A DNA stretch of 64,000 nt from Alphaproteobacteria bacterium (GTDB taxonomy: Bacteria > Pseudomonadota > Alphaproteobacteria > Rhodobacterales > Rhodobacteraceae), in the NCBI GenBank assembly GCA_029289325.1, contig JARFTV010000003.1, positions 85,523 through 149,522 on the forward strand, written 5' to 3'. The position numbers and the translations under genes were made by a program. Below are positions 7,481 to 14,914 of the stretch, piece by piece (within the stretch, counting starts at the first letter, position 1; the number at the start of each line of letters is the position of its first letter). Below the pieces are notes generated by a model. The model was not told where the DNA came from. It saw only the letters and a program-made list of their open reading frames with translations, and did no database searches.

Positions 7481-8613
7481 CGCGCCAGCAGCGGGACCAG
7501 CAAGAACACCGCGCCCACCATGAAGGCGGCCCAGAGGAAGGCCGCCCGCAGCCCGAAGGTCCCGGCAATCAGGCCCAGAAGCGGCGGGCCGAAGAAGTAT
7601 CCGAAATAGCCCAGCAGCGTGGCCCGTGCGATGGCACGGGCGCGGACCTCGGGATGGCTCAGCTGGCCCACCAGCGAAAAGGCCGTGGGCGCCAGGACCG
7701 AGGCGCCGATCCCCATGACGAAGAAGCCGGCATAGGCCCCAAGCGGGCTGCCCGCCTGCGACGCGATGCCCGCGCCGATCGCCGCCACCACAGCGCCGAT
7801 CCGCAGCAGGGTATAGGGGTTCACCCTGCCCGCCAGCCATTGCCCGCCCAGCCGCGCAAAGCCCATGGTCAGGGCCAGCATCGCGGGGCCAAGCGCGCCT
7901 TCCTCGGGGCTGCCGCCCAGGGTCTTCTCGATATGCAGGGCCGACCAGTTCTCAGCCGCGTTCTCGGTCATGAAGGCGATGAGGACGATCCCGCCGCCGA
8001 TCACCGGGATCAGGCCCAAGGGCAGGGCCGTGCCGTCCTTCGGCTTGCGCAGGCCGTCGATCCGCCCGTCCCGCTCCAGCGTCAGGGCCGCGCAAACGAG
8101 GCCCAGAAGGCCCATCACCCCCATCACCCAGCCCGGCCCCCAGCCCGCGCCGCGCATCGCTCCGGTCAGGATCGCGCCCCCGGCATAGCCGAAGGAATAG
8201 ACGGCATGGGCAAGGTTCATCAGATGCAGCCGCCGCGCGTTCTCCATCGCCGAGACGCGGGCGTTCATCAGGACATCGGTCAATCCCGTCCCCGCACCTG
8301 CGCAGGCCATGGCAAGCGGGAACATCCAGACCGCCCAGACCTGACCCGGCAGGATGAACCCCAGCGCCATCAGCGCCGTGGCCAGAGGCAGCGCCACCCG
8401 CCCCATCGCCGCTCCGAAGGCCGGGGCCAGCAGCATCGCCGTGATCGCGGCCAGCGGCGTGAAGAACAAGAGAAGCCCCAGCTCGGCCTCATCCACGCCG
8501 AGCATCGCCTTCAGGTCCGGCAGCGCCGCCGCGAAGGTCCCCCACAGCAGACCCATCGCCCCGAAGGCCGCCAGCGCGGGGCGCGAATAGGCAAGGGTGG
8601 CAAGGGGGGACAT
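7468..8613 (-). CDS. major facilitator superfamily transporter (YbjJ/FucP-like, 12 TM)
   Basis: 381 residues with about 12 hydrophobic segments. The start at MSPLATLAYSRPALAAF is supported by AGGAG eight bases upstream; the longer open frame upstream is Arg/Gly-rich and non-membrane. The inter-helix segment FGAAMGRVALPL and the NARVSAMENARRLHLMN loop resemble YbjJ-type permeases. The substrate is unknown. It converges on aruI with a 13-base overlap, so no dedicated terminator separates them. Being on the opposite strand, it need not belong to the arginine operon, although export or uptake of a related compound is possible. Confidence 0.78.
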   Translation of the reverse strand: MSPLATLAYSRPALAAFGAMGLLWGTFAAALPDLKAMLGVDEAELGLLLFFTPLAAITAMLLAPAFGAAMGRVALPLATALMALGFILPGQVWAVWMFPLAMACAGAGTGLTDVLMNARVSAMENARRLHLMNLAHAVYSFGYAGGAILTGAMRGAGWGPGWVMGVMGLLGLVCAALTLERDGRIDGLRKPKDGTALPLGLIPVIGGGIVLIAFMTENAAENWSALHIEKTLGGSPEEGALGPAMLALTMGFARLGGQWLAGRVNPYTLLRIGAVVAAIGAGIASQAGSPLGAYAGFFVMGIGASVLAPTAFSLVGQLSHPEVRARAIARATLLGYFGYFFGPPLLGLIAGTFGLRAAFLWAAFMVGAVFLLVPLLARQRT

Positions 8614-8812
8614 TCCGCGCTCCTGAACGAAGGTGTGACGTAACCCGCCCGCGGCCCGGCTTCCACCCCGCCCGCGACCAGCCACGCCCCCGAAAGCGAC
8701 ACCGAAGAGGCCGCGGGCACTTCGCGCTTTCCTTCCCGCCGATTCCCCGCTATAGGCCCCCGGTCGCGCCGTGCACCCTTGGAGGACGGCGGACTTACAT
8801 ATGGAGAGACCT

Positions 8813-9421
8813 ATGGCACGCGAGATCATCGATCTGACCGCCGAGGTACGGACGGGGACAGGCAAGGGGGCCGCCCGTCAAGCCCGCCGCGAGGGCTACG
8901 TACCTGGCATCATCTACGGCGACGGGGCAGAACCCACGCCGATCAAGGTGAAATACAACTACCTTCTGACCAAGCTGCGGCAGGGCCGGTTCCTGCAGAC
9001 GCTGTTCAACATGAAAGTCGAAGGCCAGCCCGACGTTCATGTCGTCTGCCGCGGCGTCCAGCGTGACGTGGTCAAGGACCTGCCGACGCATGTCGACTTC
9101 ATGCGCATTCACGATGATAGCCGGATCGAGCTGTTCATCCACGTGGAATTCGTGAACCACGAAGCCTCGCCGGGCCTGAAGCGCGGCGGCACGCTGACCG
9201 TGGTCCGCCCCGAAGTGGAACTGGAAGTCACCGCAGGCGACATCCCCGATCACATCACGGTCGACCTGACCGGGAAGAAGATCGGCGACGTCATCCACAT
9301 CGACGACGTGGTCCTGCCGGAAGGCGCGAAGCCCACGATCGCGCGGAACTTCGTGATCGCCAACATCGCGGCTCCGTCGGGCCTGGTGTCGGAAGAGAAC
9401 GCCGAAGCAGCCGAGGCCTGA
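8813..9421 (+). CDS. rplY: 50S ribosomal protein L25/general stress protein Ctc (TL5 type)
   Basis: 202 residues, the long two-domain form. Residues 1-95 are the L25 domain binding 5S rRNA ([20 protein letters not shown]), and 96-185 form the TL5/CTC C-terminal beta domain ([36 protein letters not shown]). The tail is acidic and Ala/Glu-rich. The start at MAREIIDL has GGAGAG seven bases upstream. A strong terminator follows at 9444-9468, so it is probably transcribed alone, with pth downstream under its own promoter. Confidence 0.93.
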   Translation: MAREIIDLTAEVRTGTGKGAARQARREGYVPGIIYGDGAEPTPIKVKYNYLLTKLRQGRFLQTLFNMKVEGQPDVHVVCRGVQRDVVKDLPTHVDFMRIHDDSRIELFIHVEFVNHEASPGLKRGGTLTVVRPEVELEVTAGDIPDHITVDLTGKKIGDVIHIDDVVLPEGAKPTIARNFVIANIAAPSGLVSEENAEAAEA

Positions 9422-9443
9422 GCCAAGGCGCTGACCGATCCGG

Positions 9444-9468
9444 CGGGGGGCCTTCGGGCCCCCCGTTT
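9444..9468 (+). terminator. Rho-independent terminator after rplY
   Basis: Perfect 9-base arms CGGGGGGCC (9444-9452) and GGCCCCCCG (9457-9465) around a TTCG tetraloop, followed by TTT. It starts 23 bases after the rplY stop codon. Confidence 0.9.
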
Positions 9469-9565
9469 GCATGTCGGGGCCGGCTCGTCGATGCTGGTCC
9501 CGCACACCCCGCGCGATCCCGCGACGGGACGGCGAAGCCGCAGAAGGAGCCGCTCCGCCCGGCGG

Positions 9566-9594
9566 TTGAGCCTGCCCGGTCAATTCTCTATACC
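9566..9594 (+). promoter_or_regulatory. sigma70-type promoter for pth
   Basis: TTGAGC (9566-9571), a 17-base spacer and TATACC (9589-9594) place a start of transcription near 9601, 23 bases before the pth start codon. It lies downstream of the rplY terminator, where a new promoter is needed. Confidence 0.55.
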
Positions 9595-9623
9595 CTCGGC
9601 CCAGGGCAACCGGAGGCAAACCA

Positions 9624-10298
9624 GTGAAACTCTTCGTGGGCCTCGGCAATCCGGGGGCGAAATATGCCGGTAACCGGCACAACATCGGCTTCATGGCGCT
9701 GGACCGCATCGCCGCCGACCACGGTTTCTCACCCTGGCGCAAGGCGTTTCAGGGGCTGGTCGCCGAAGGCCGTCTCGGGACTGAAAAGGTCGCGCTCCTG
9801 AAGCCCGAGACCTTCATGAACCTCTCTGGCCAATCGGTGCAGGCCGCCGTGGCCTTCTGGAAACTGCCGCTGGCCGACCTGACCGTCTTCCATGACGAAC
9901 TTGACCTCGCCCCCGGCAAGCTGCGCCTGAAACAGGGCGGCGGCCATGCGGGCCACAACGGCCTGCGCTCGATCCACAGCCACCTCGGCGACGATTACGC
10001 CCGCGTCCGGCTTGGCATCGGCCACCCGGGCCACAAGGACGCCGTTGCGTCTTACGTCCTCCACGACTTCGCCAAGGCCGACCACGACTGGCTGGAGGAG
10101 CTCCTGCGCGGCATCTCCGACGGGGCCGAGGCGCTGGCGGCAGGCGACGGGCAGAAATTCATGAACGCGGTCAGCTTGCGCACCGCCCCGCCCCGGTCCT
10201 CCACGACGAAGGAAAAGCCCGAGGCCCCGCCGCCCGCGCCCCAGCTGCCGGAGGACAGCCGCAGTCCGATGCAAAGGCTTCTGGACAAGTTCCGGTAA
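9624..10298 (+). CDS. pth: peptidyl-tRNA hydrolase
   Basis: 224 residues; the enzyme releases tRNA from peptidyl-tRNA that drops off ribosomes. All active-site residues of the bacterial Pth family are visible: N10 in GLGNPG, catalytic H19 in NRHNIGF, N66 in FMNLSG, D91 in HDELDL and N112 in GHNGLRS. The C-terminal 35 residues are a Pro/Glu-rich extension beyond the usual domain, common in alphaproteobacterial Pth. The ATG at 9624 follows GGAGG with a suitable gap. The L25-Pth order is a conserved alphaproteobacterial arrangement. Confidence 0.95.
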   Translation: MKLFVGLGNPGAKYAGNRHNIGFMALDRIAADHGFSPWRKAFQGLVAEGRLGTEKVALLKPETFMNLSGQSVQAAVAFWKLPLADLTVFHDELDLAPGKLRLKQGGGHAGHNGLRSIHSHLGDDYARVRLGIGHPGHKDAVASYVLHDFAKADHDWLEELLRGISDGAEALAAGDGQKFMNAVSLRTAPPRSSTTKEKPEAPPPAPQLPEDSRSPMQRLLDKFR

Positions 10299-10360
10299 GC
10301 CCGGTCCGGCCGGCGTTCCGAGATCAGACCGCCGCTTGCGCTGCCCTCGGCTCGCCCTAG

Positions 10361-11209
10361 ATGCGGCGCCTGATGACCGGCCTCGCGGCCCGCTTGGAAC
10401 CTGGCGACCCGGTGTCCGACCGCATCCTGTCCTGGCCGGGCGATCCCTCGTCCAAGGCCGATTCCTGCCCCTCCGCCTGGCCGGCGGCCTTTCCGCCCCT
10501 GTCCTCACCGACCAGGACCCTGCCCTTGTCGCCGCCCATGCTTCCGACGCCGACCCGACGCCGGTCGCGCTTGCCGCCATCCGCCGACATCCGGCCTTCC
10601 TTCTGGACTGGCTGACCTCGCCGCCCCAGACCAACGAGGTCCGCCGCTCCGCCCCTTCATCGCCACCGCCCAATGGGTACCGCGCGCTTCGGCCTGCCGC
10701 TGATCCTCAGCGAACTCGGCGCCAGCGCCGGGCTGAACCTCCTCTGGGACCACTACGCCTTGGCGGTGGAGGGCCGGACATTCGGCCCCCCCGACCCTGT
10801 CCTCACTCTCGCCCCGGACTGGACGGGCCGCCTTCCGCCCAATGCCCGCCCCAGGATCCTCGAACGCCGCGGGGTGGACCTGAACCCGCTGGATCCAGAG
10901 ACCGACCGCCTGCGCCTTCTCGCCTATGTCTGGCCCGACCAGCACGACCGCCTGCACCGCACCCGCACCGCGCTTGACCTTGCGGCGCGCCTGCGCCCCT
11001 AGGTCGACCGCGCCGACGCCGACGACTACACAATCGCGCGCCCTGGCCGCGATGGACGCCGCCGGCCGCCGCGTGCCCGTCGCCCGCCCTTCGATGGAGG
11101 CAGACGGCCAATACCGCGGCGCTGCACTCACCCTGACCCTCTGGCCCGGTGGCGAGACCTTCCCCCTCGGCGGCGCGGATTTCCACGGCCGCTGGATCGA
11201 CTGGCAGGC
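10361..11209 (+). pseudogene. decayed DUF2332-family gene (several frameshifts, an in-frame stop and an internal deletion)
   Basis: Pieces of one DUF2332-type protein appear in order but in different frames. MRRLMTGLAARLEPGDPVSD starts at 10361 in one frame. PLRLAGGLSAPVLTDQDP through HPAFLLDWLTSPPQTNEVRR continues in a second frame from about 10470. RFGLPLILSELGASAGLNLL to LDLAARLRP returns to the first frame from about 10650 and ends at a TAG (11000-11002). After VDRADADD the homology jumps to the C-terminal GAALTLTLWPGGETFPLGG and ADFHGRWIDW in a third frame (about 11045-11209), so some 40-60 codons are missing. The family function is unknown. With at least three lesions a sequencing error is an unlikely explanation. 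The 1056-base stretch between pth and ycjF holds nothing else coding. Confidence 0.8.
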
Positions 11210-11234
11210 CCCCCAACCCAGGCTTTCTCTTCGG

Positions 11235-11274
11235 CAAATATCCTCGGGGGGTCTGGGGGGCGAAGCGCCCCCAG
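11235..11274. repeat. dispersed gene-end palindrome, family C copy 1
   Basis: AAATATCC followed by a G-rich run and a hairpin with CTGGGGG (11253-11259) and CCCCCAG (11268-11274) arms. The same arrangement, a G/C hairpin next to GGATATTT with A/G-rich flank, recurs at 50269, 50458, 58138 and 63605. It lies between the DUF2332 remnant and the end of the convergent ycjF gene and could act as a terminator for either. Confidence 0.55.
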
Positions 11275-11354
11275 CGCAGAGCCGTTGCGCGCCCCTGGCG
11301 CGCATAAGGCGAGAGGAAAGCCTTGCGCGCCAGCGCTCCTTTCGGCAGTCGCCC

Positions 11355-12338
11355 CTACCCGCGCGGCACCAGCCCCGCCAGGGCGCGCGAGACCAGCGAG
11401 GATACTGCCGGACGCTCCAGCGCGACGAAGGGCATTGGGCGGCACAGTTCCATTGCGGCCACCCCGACCCGCGCGGTCAGCGCGCCGTTGACCACCCCCT
11501 CGCCGAACCGGCGCGAGAGCTTGGACAGCACCCCGCCCCCGGCGACCGAGCCGATCATGTCATCGGTCAGTGCCAAGGCCCCTGCGGCGACCAGCGAGCC
11601 GAACACGCGGCGCAAGAGCTTCAGGCTGCCAAAGCTCCCCGACCGCCCGCCATAGATCTCGGCGATCCGCCGGATCATCCGCAGGTTCGCCACCGCCGCC
11701 GTCGCCACATCGGCCAGCGCAAGCGGCACCAGCGCCGTCACCGTCGCCACCTGCCGCGCCGCGCCCTCGATCACCAGCCGCGCCTCGGCATCCAGCGGTG
11801 CCAGCAGCTCCCGCTCGGCCAGCGCCAGCAGGGCGTCGGCATCCATCACCTCGCCCTCGCGTTCGGCCAGCCGTGCCCGCCCCCAGGCGGTATCCGCCCG
11901 TCCACCGTAAAGGCCGCCAAGACCCGCGACCACCCGGCGCGCCGCCTTGAGGTCCGCCGCCGCCCGCGCCTCGACCGCCCGCTCCCGCAGCCCGTCCAGG
12001 CGCTTCAGCCGCAGGAAGGACGCCCATTCGCGCAAGGCCAGCACCAGACCGGCCACCACGGCCAGCACCACCAGCACGAAGGCCGCCCAGCCCAGCACCA
12101 CGTTCCGCGCCAGAAGGCCGACGACAAAGTCATAGGCCGCGACGGACAGGGCAAAGCCGAACAGCGCCCCGAAGGCCCAGACGGCAAACCTCGTCAGGGG
12201 CGACCCGCGCCTCTGGCTCAGCGCCGCCACGGCCTGCATGGCCTGCCCGTCGGGCAGCGCGTCCGGCACCGGTGGCGCGAGCGAGGGGTCGACCGCCTCC
12301 TCCATCTCTTCCAGGAAGGGCTTCGGCAGGCGGCTCAC
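11355..12338 (-). CDS. ycjF: YcjF-family (TIGR01620) inner-membrane protein
   Basis: 327 residues. After an acidic N-terminus, two hydrophobic segments lie at about 50-72 and 80-102, followed by a long cytoplasmic helical region and the family C-terminal domain (LRMIRRIAEIYGGRSG, KLSRRFGEGVVNGALTARVG). This is the DUF697-related partner of YcjX. In gammaproteobacteria ycjX-ycjF are stress-induced and co-transcribed; the biochemical role is not known. Its start overlaps the ycjX stop by 4 bases (ATGA), indicating translational coupling here as well. Confidence 0.82.
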   Translation of the reverse strand: MSRLPKPFLEEMEEAVDPSLAPPVPDALPDGQAMQAVAALSQRRGSPLTRFAVWAFGALFGFALSVAAYDFVVGLLARNVVLGWAAFVLVVLAVVAGLVLALREWASFLRLKRLDGLRERAVEARAAADLKAARRVVAGLGGLYGGRADTAWGRARLAEREGEVMDADALLALAERELLAPLDAEARLVIEGAARQVATVTALVPLALADVATAAVANLRMIRRIAEIYGGRSGSFGSLKLLRRVFGSLVAAGALALTDDMIGSVAGGGVLSKLSRRFGEGVVNGALTARVGVAAMELCRPMPFVALERPAVSSLVSRALAGLVPRG

Positions 12339-13750
12339 AGCTGGTCTCCGATCAGGAACTCCACGGCCCGGTCCAGCCGGATATGCGGCGGGCCTTCACC
12401 GGGCTTCAGGGTCAGCCGGGCCGGGGCGAAGGTCATCAGGTGATAGTCGGCATCAAGCCAGGCCTCCGCCGCCTCGCGCGCGGGGGACAGCAGGCGCGAC
12501 GGGTCCGACGGCAGCGCGCCGGGATACATCAGCGCGGGCTTGCCGGTGGATTGCAGGATGCCGCGCACCGCCGGAACCTCATGCCCGTCGCGGGTGACCA
12601 CCTCCTCCACCGTGGCGCGCAGCGAGGCCAGCGACATCGCCTCGGTCCGCGCGCCGGAAAAGTCGGCCCGGCTCTTCGCCTCGGCCAGCAGGCTGGCCGT
12701 GATCCCGGTCAAGGCCGGGTGCTGCTCGTGGTGCAGGTGGTCGGCCTTGGTCGCGGCGAAAAGGATGCGTTCCACCCGCCGCCCGCCGAACAGGCCGGTC
12801 AGCCAGGAGTTCCGCCCCGGCCGGAAGGTCGAGAGGACCTCGGCCATCACCCGCCGCAGATCCTCCACCGCGCGGGGCCCCTGGTGGATCGCGCCAAGGA
12901 CGTCGGCCAGCACGACCTGCCGGTCGATCCGGGCGAAATGGTCGCGGAAGAAGGGGCGGACGACCTTCGCCTTATAGGCTTCGTAGCGCCGCTCCATCTC
13001 GCGCCAGAGGCTGGTGCGGCCGGTGGTGGCGGGTTTCGGCAGCGGCGCGAAGGTCAGGACCGGGGAGCCGGCGAGGTCTCCCGGCAGGAGGAACCGGCCG
13101 GGGGTGACGTCGACCCGGCCCTTGTCACGCGCGGCGGTTAGATAGGCGGTGAAGGTCTCGGCCAGCGCGAAGGCCTTGGCTTCGTCCAGCGTCAGGGCGC
13201 CATCCTCGGCGCGGGCAAGGGCAAGATAGGGGGCGGCCTCGGGGCGCCGTTCCAGCCGGGTGAGCGTCGCTTCGGACCAGGCCTCGTAGCTTTGGTCGAG
13301 GAGGGAGAGGTCAAGCAGCCACTCGCCGGGGTAGTCGACGATATCGAGGTGCAGCGTCCGGGGACCGCGCCAGCCGGCGAGGACGCCGGCGGGCTGGACG
13401 CGGAAGGACAGCCGAAGCTCGGAGATCGCGCGGGTGGAGGCGGGCCAGCGGGGCTGGTCGCCGGTAATCGCGGCGAGATGGGCTTCATAGTCGAAGCGGG
13501 GCAGCGTGAGGTCGGGCTGGGGTTGCAGGTAGACGGCCTGGATGCGGCCTTGGGCCTGGGCCTTCAGCTGCGGCATCCGGCCCCGGTTCAGCAGGTTCGC
13601 GACGAGGGCGGTGATGAAGACGGTCTTGCCGGCGCGGGAGAGGCCGGTCACGCCGAGGCGCAGGGTGGTGTCGAAGAGGGTCTCGGAGAGGCTGGCCCCC
13701 GCGCTTTCGATCCCGCGGGTGATCCCGTCCGTCAACCCGGAGAATGCCAC
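12335..13750 (-). CDS. ycjX: YcjX-family GTPase-like protein
   Basis: 471 residues beginning with GTG at 13750, preceded by AAGGAAAGGG; reading further upstream would run through a dispersed repeat, so this start is preferred. The P-loop GLSRAGKT is at 36-43, and family segments DIVDYPGEWLLDL and FAATKADHLHHEQHP (G4-like TKAD) follow. YcjX proteins bind nucleotide and are induced by heat shock or phage-shock conditions in enterobacteria. The downstream gene is its usual partner ycjF, overlapping by 4 bases. The gene is divergent from truA, with two repeats in the 213-base gap. Confidence 0.88.
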   Translation of the reverse strand: MAFSGLTDGITRGIESAGASLSETLFDTTLRLGVTGLSRAGKTVFITALVANLLNRGRMPQLKAQAQGRIQAVYLQPQPDLTLPRFDYEAHLAAITGDQPRWPASTRAISELRLSFRVQPAGVLAGWRGPRTLHLDIVDYPGEWLLDLSLLDQSYEAWSEATLTRLERRPEAAPYLALARAEDGALTLDEAKAFALAETFTAYLTAARDKGRVDVTPGRFLLPGDLAGSPVLTFAPLPKPATTGRTSLWREMERRYEAYKAKVVRPFFRDHFARIDRQVVLADVLGAIHQGPRAVEDLRRVMAEVLSTFRPGRNSWLTGLFGGRRVERILFAATKADHLHHEQHPALTGITASLLAEAKSRADFSGARTEAMSLASLRATVEEVVTRDGHEVPAVRGILQSTGKPALMYPGALPSDPSRLLSPAREAAEAWLDADYHLMTFAPARLTLKPGEGPPHIRLDRAVEFLIGDQL

Positions 13751-13814
13751 GGTCGCGTCCCTTTCCTTCGTAGGGTGAAGATAGGATGGGCCGGGCGGGA
13801 ATGGAAGGCGGGGC

Positions 13815-13843
13815 GTAGGGTGGGCAGTAATTGCCCACCCTAC
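13815..13843. repeat. dispersed palindrome, family A copy 1
   Basis: Perfect 12-base arms GTAGGGTGGGCA (13815-13826) and TGCCCACCCTAC (13832-13843) with a 5-base loop. Two copies with a GATATC centre are identical to each other at 37307-37334 and 60391-60418, and a partial copy lies at 44443-44465. It sits in the ycjX-truA divergent region, so here it cannot simply be a gene-end terminator. Confidence 0.75.
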
Positions 13844-13850
13844 GGGGCAG

Positions 13851-13934
13851 GTGTCCACGGTGGACACATCGGGTCTTTTCATTGGAATCAAGGTGTTACC
13901 TGTGGGCGTTAGGGAATTGGCAAGGATTGCGTCC
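13851..13934. repeat. dispersed element, family B copy 1 (GTGTCCAC-G-GTGGACAC palindrome plus AT-rich arm)
   Basis: A 17-base palindrome with 8-base arms (13851-13867) is followed by a moderately AT-rich arm that shares ATCGG, CATT, GTGGGCGTT and AAGG-TTGCGTC in the same order with the copy at 62011-62094 (read on the minus strand). A shorter, more decayed copy is at 34981-35057. This copy lies just upstream of truA and directly after a family A palindrome. Confidence 0.6.
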
Positions 13935-13963
13935 CGCACCGCTTCCGGGGTAGGGAAATGCCC

Positions 13964-14737
13964 ATGCCCCGCTATGCCCTTCAGATCGAATATGACGGCG
14001 GCCCCTTCGCGGGCTGGCAGCGGCAGGCGCAGGGCCTGCCTTCGGTGCAGGCGGCGGTGGAGCACGCGCTGGGCAAGCTTGAACCCGGCCCCCATACCAT
14101 AGCAGCAGCGGGGCGCACCGATGCGGGTGTCCATGCCACGGCGCAGGTGGCCCATGCCGACCTGACCAAGGACTGGGACCCGTTCCGGCTTGCCTCGGCG
14201 CTGAACGCCCACCTGCGGCCGGACCCGGTGTCGGTCCTGGCCTGCGCGCGGGTGGCGGAGGATTTCCACGCCCGCTTTTCGGCCACCGGGCGGCGCTACA
14301 CCTTCCGTCTGGTCGCCCGCCGCGCGCCGGTGACCCATGACAGGGGCCTTGTCTGGCAGGTGCTGAACCCGCTTGACCTTGAGGCGATGCGGGCCGGGGC
14401 GGCAGAGCTGATCGGCAGCCATGACTTCACCACCTTCCGCTCCACCCTCTGCCAGGCGAAAAGCCCGGTGAAGACGCTGGACCGGATCGAGATCAGCGAA
14501 CATGCCTATCCCGGCGGCGTCGAATACCGTTTCGACCTTGCCGCGCGGTCCTTCCTGCACAACCAGGTGCGGTCGATCGTCGGCACGCTGGAGCGGGTCG
14601 GCGCGGGGGCCTGGGCACCCCAGGACGTGCGCGCGGCGCTTGAGGCGCGGGACCGGGCAGCCTGCGGGCCGGTCTGCCCGCCACAGGGGCTGTATCTGGT
14701 GGGAGTGAGCTATCCAGTGGACCCTTTCGCGGCGTAA
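13964..14737 (+). CDS. truA: tRNA pseudouridine(38-40) synthase
   Basis: 257 residues from [13 protein letters not shown]. It isomerises uridines 38-40 in the tRNA anticodon arm. Catalytic D53 lies in GRTDAGVHA, and the family motifs [20 protein letters not shown] and [13 protein letters not shown] are all present. An ATG six bases upstream would add MP; I prefer 13964 because TAGGGA is then at normal distance and homologues begin MPRYAL. The upstream 210 bases hold repeats of families A and B. Confidence 0.95.
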   Translation: MPRYALQIEYDGGPFAGWQRQAQGLPSVQAAVEHALGKLEPGPHTIAAAGRTDAGVHATAQVAHADLTKDWDPFRLASALNAHLRPDPVSVLACARVAEDFHARFSATGRRYTFRLVARRAPVTHDRGLVWQVLNPLDLEAMRAGAAELIGSHDFTTFRSTLCQAKSPVKTLDRIEISEHAYPGGVEYRFDLAARSFLHNQVRSIVGTLERVGAGAWAPQDVRAALEARDRAACGPVCPPQGLYLVGVSYPVDPFAA

Positions 14738-14914
14738 TCGGCCTCGGGGGGTCCAGATCCCCGTCCTGCGCGGGCCAGTTTCACCCGCCTGAACGGCGGG
14801 TTGCTTCAGGTCGCTGCCGACCGTGGTTCCTGTCCCCCGGCCCGCACCGCGCCGAAGATGTCGAGGATACCGCCCGTCCGCGCGGGGTCCCCTCCGACCT
14901 CGAACGAGGAGGGG

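Noticed and set aside
13851-14102. Short open frame beginning STVDTSGL inside repeat B
   Set aside because: It runs into truA in another frame. Similarity to the frame at 62 kb is explained by the shared DNA repeat, and the third copy has stops.
13751-14560. Extended N-terminus for ycjX in the open frame up to 14560
   Set aside because: It would run through repeats A and B and most of truA. A GTG with a good ribosome-binding site at 13750 opens the conserved protein.
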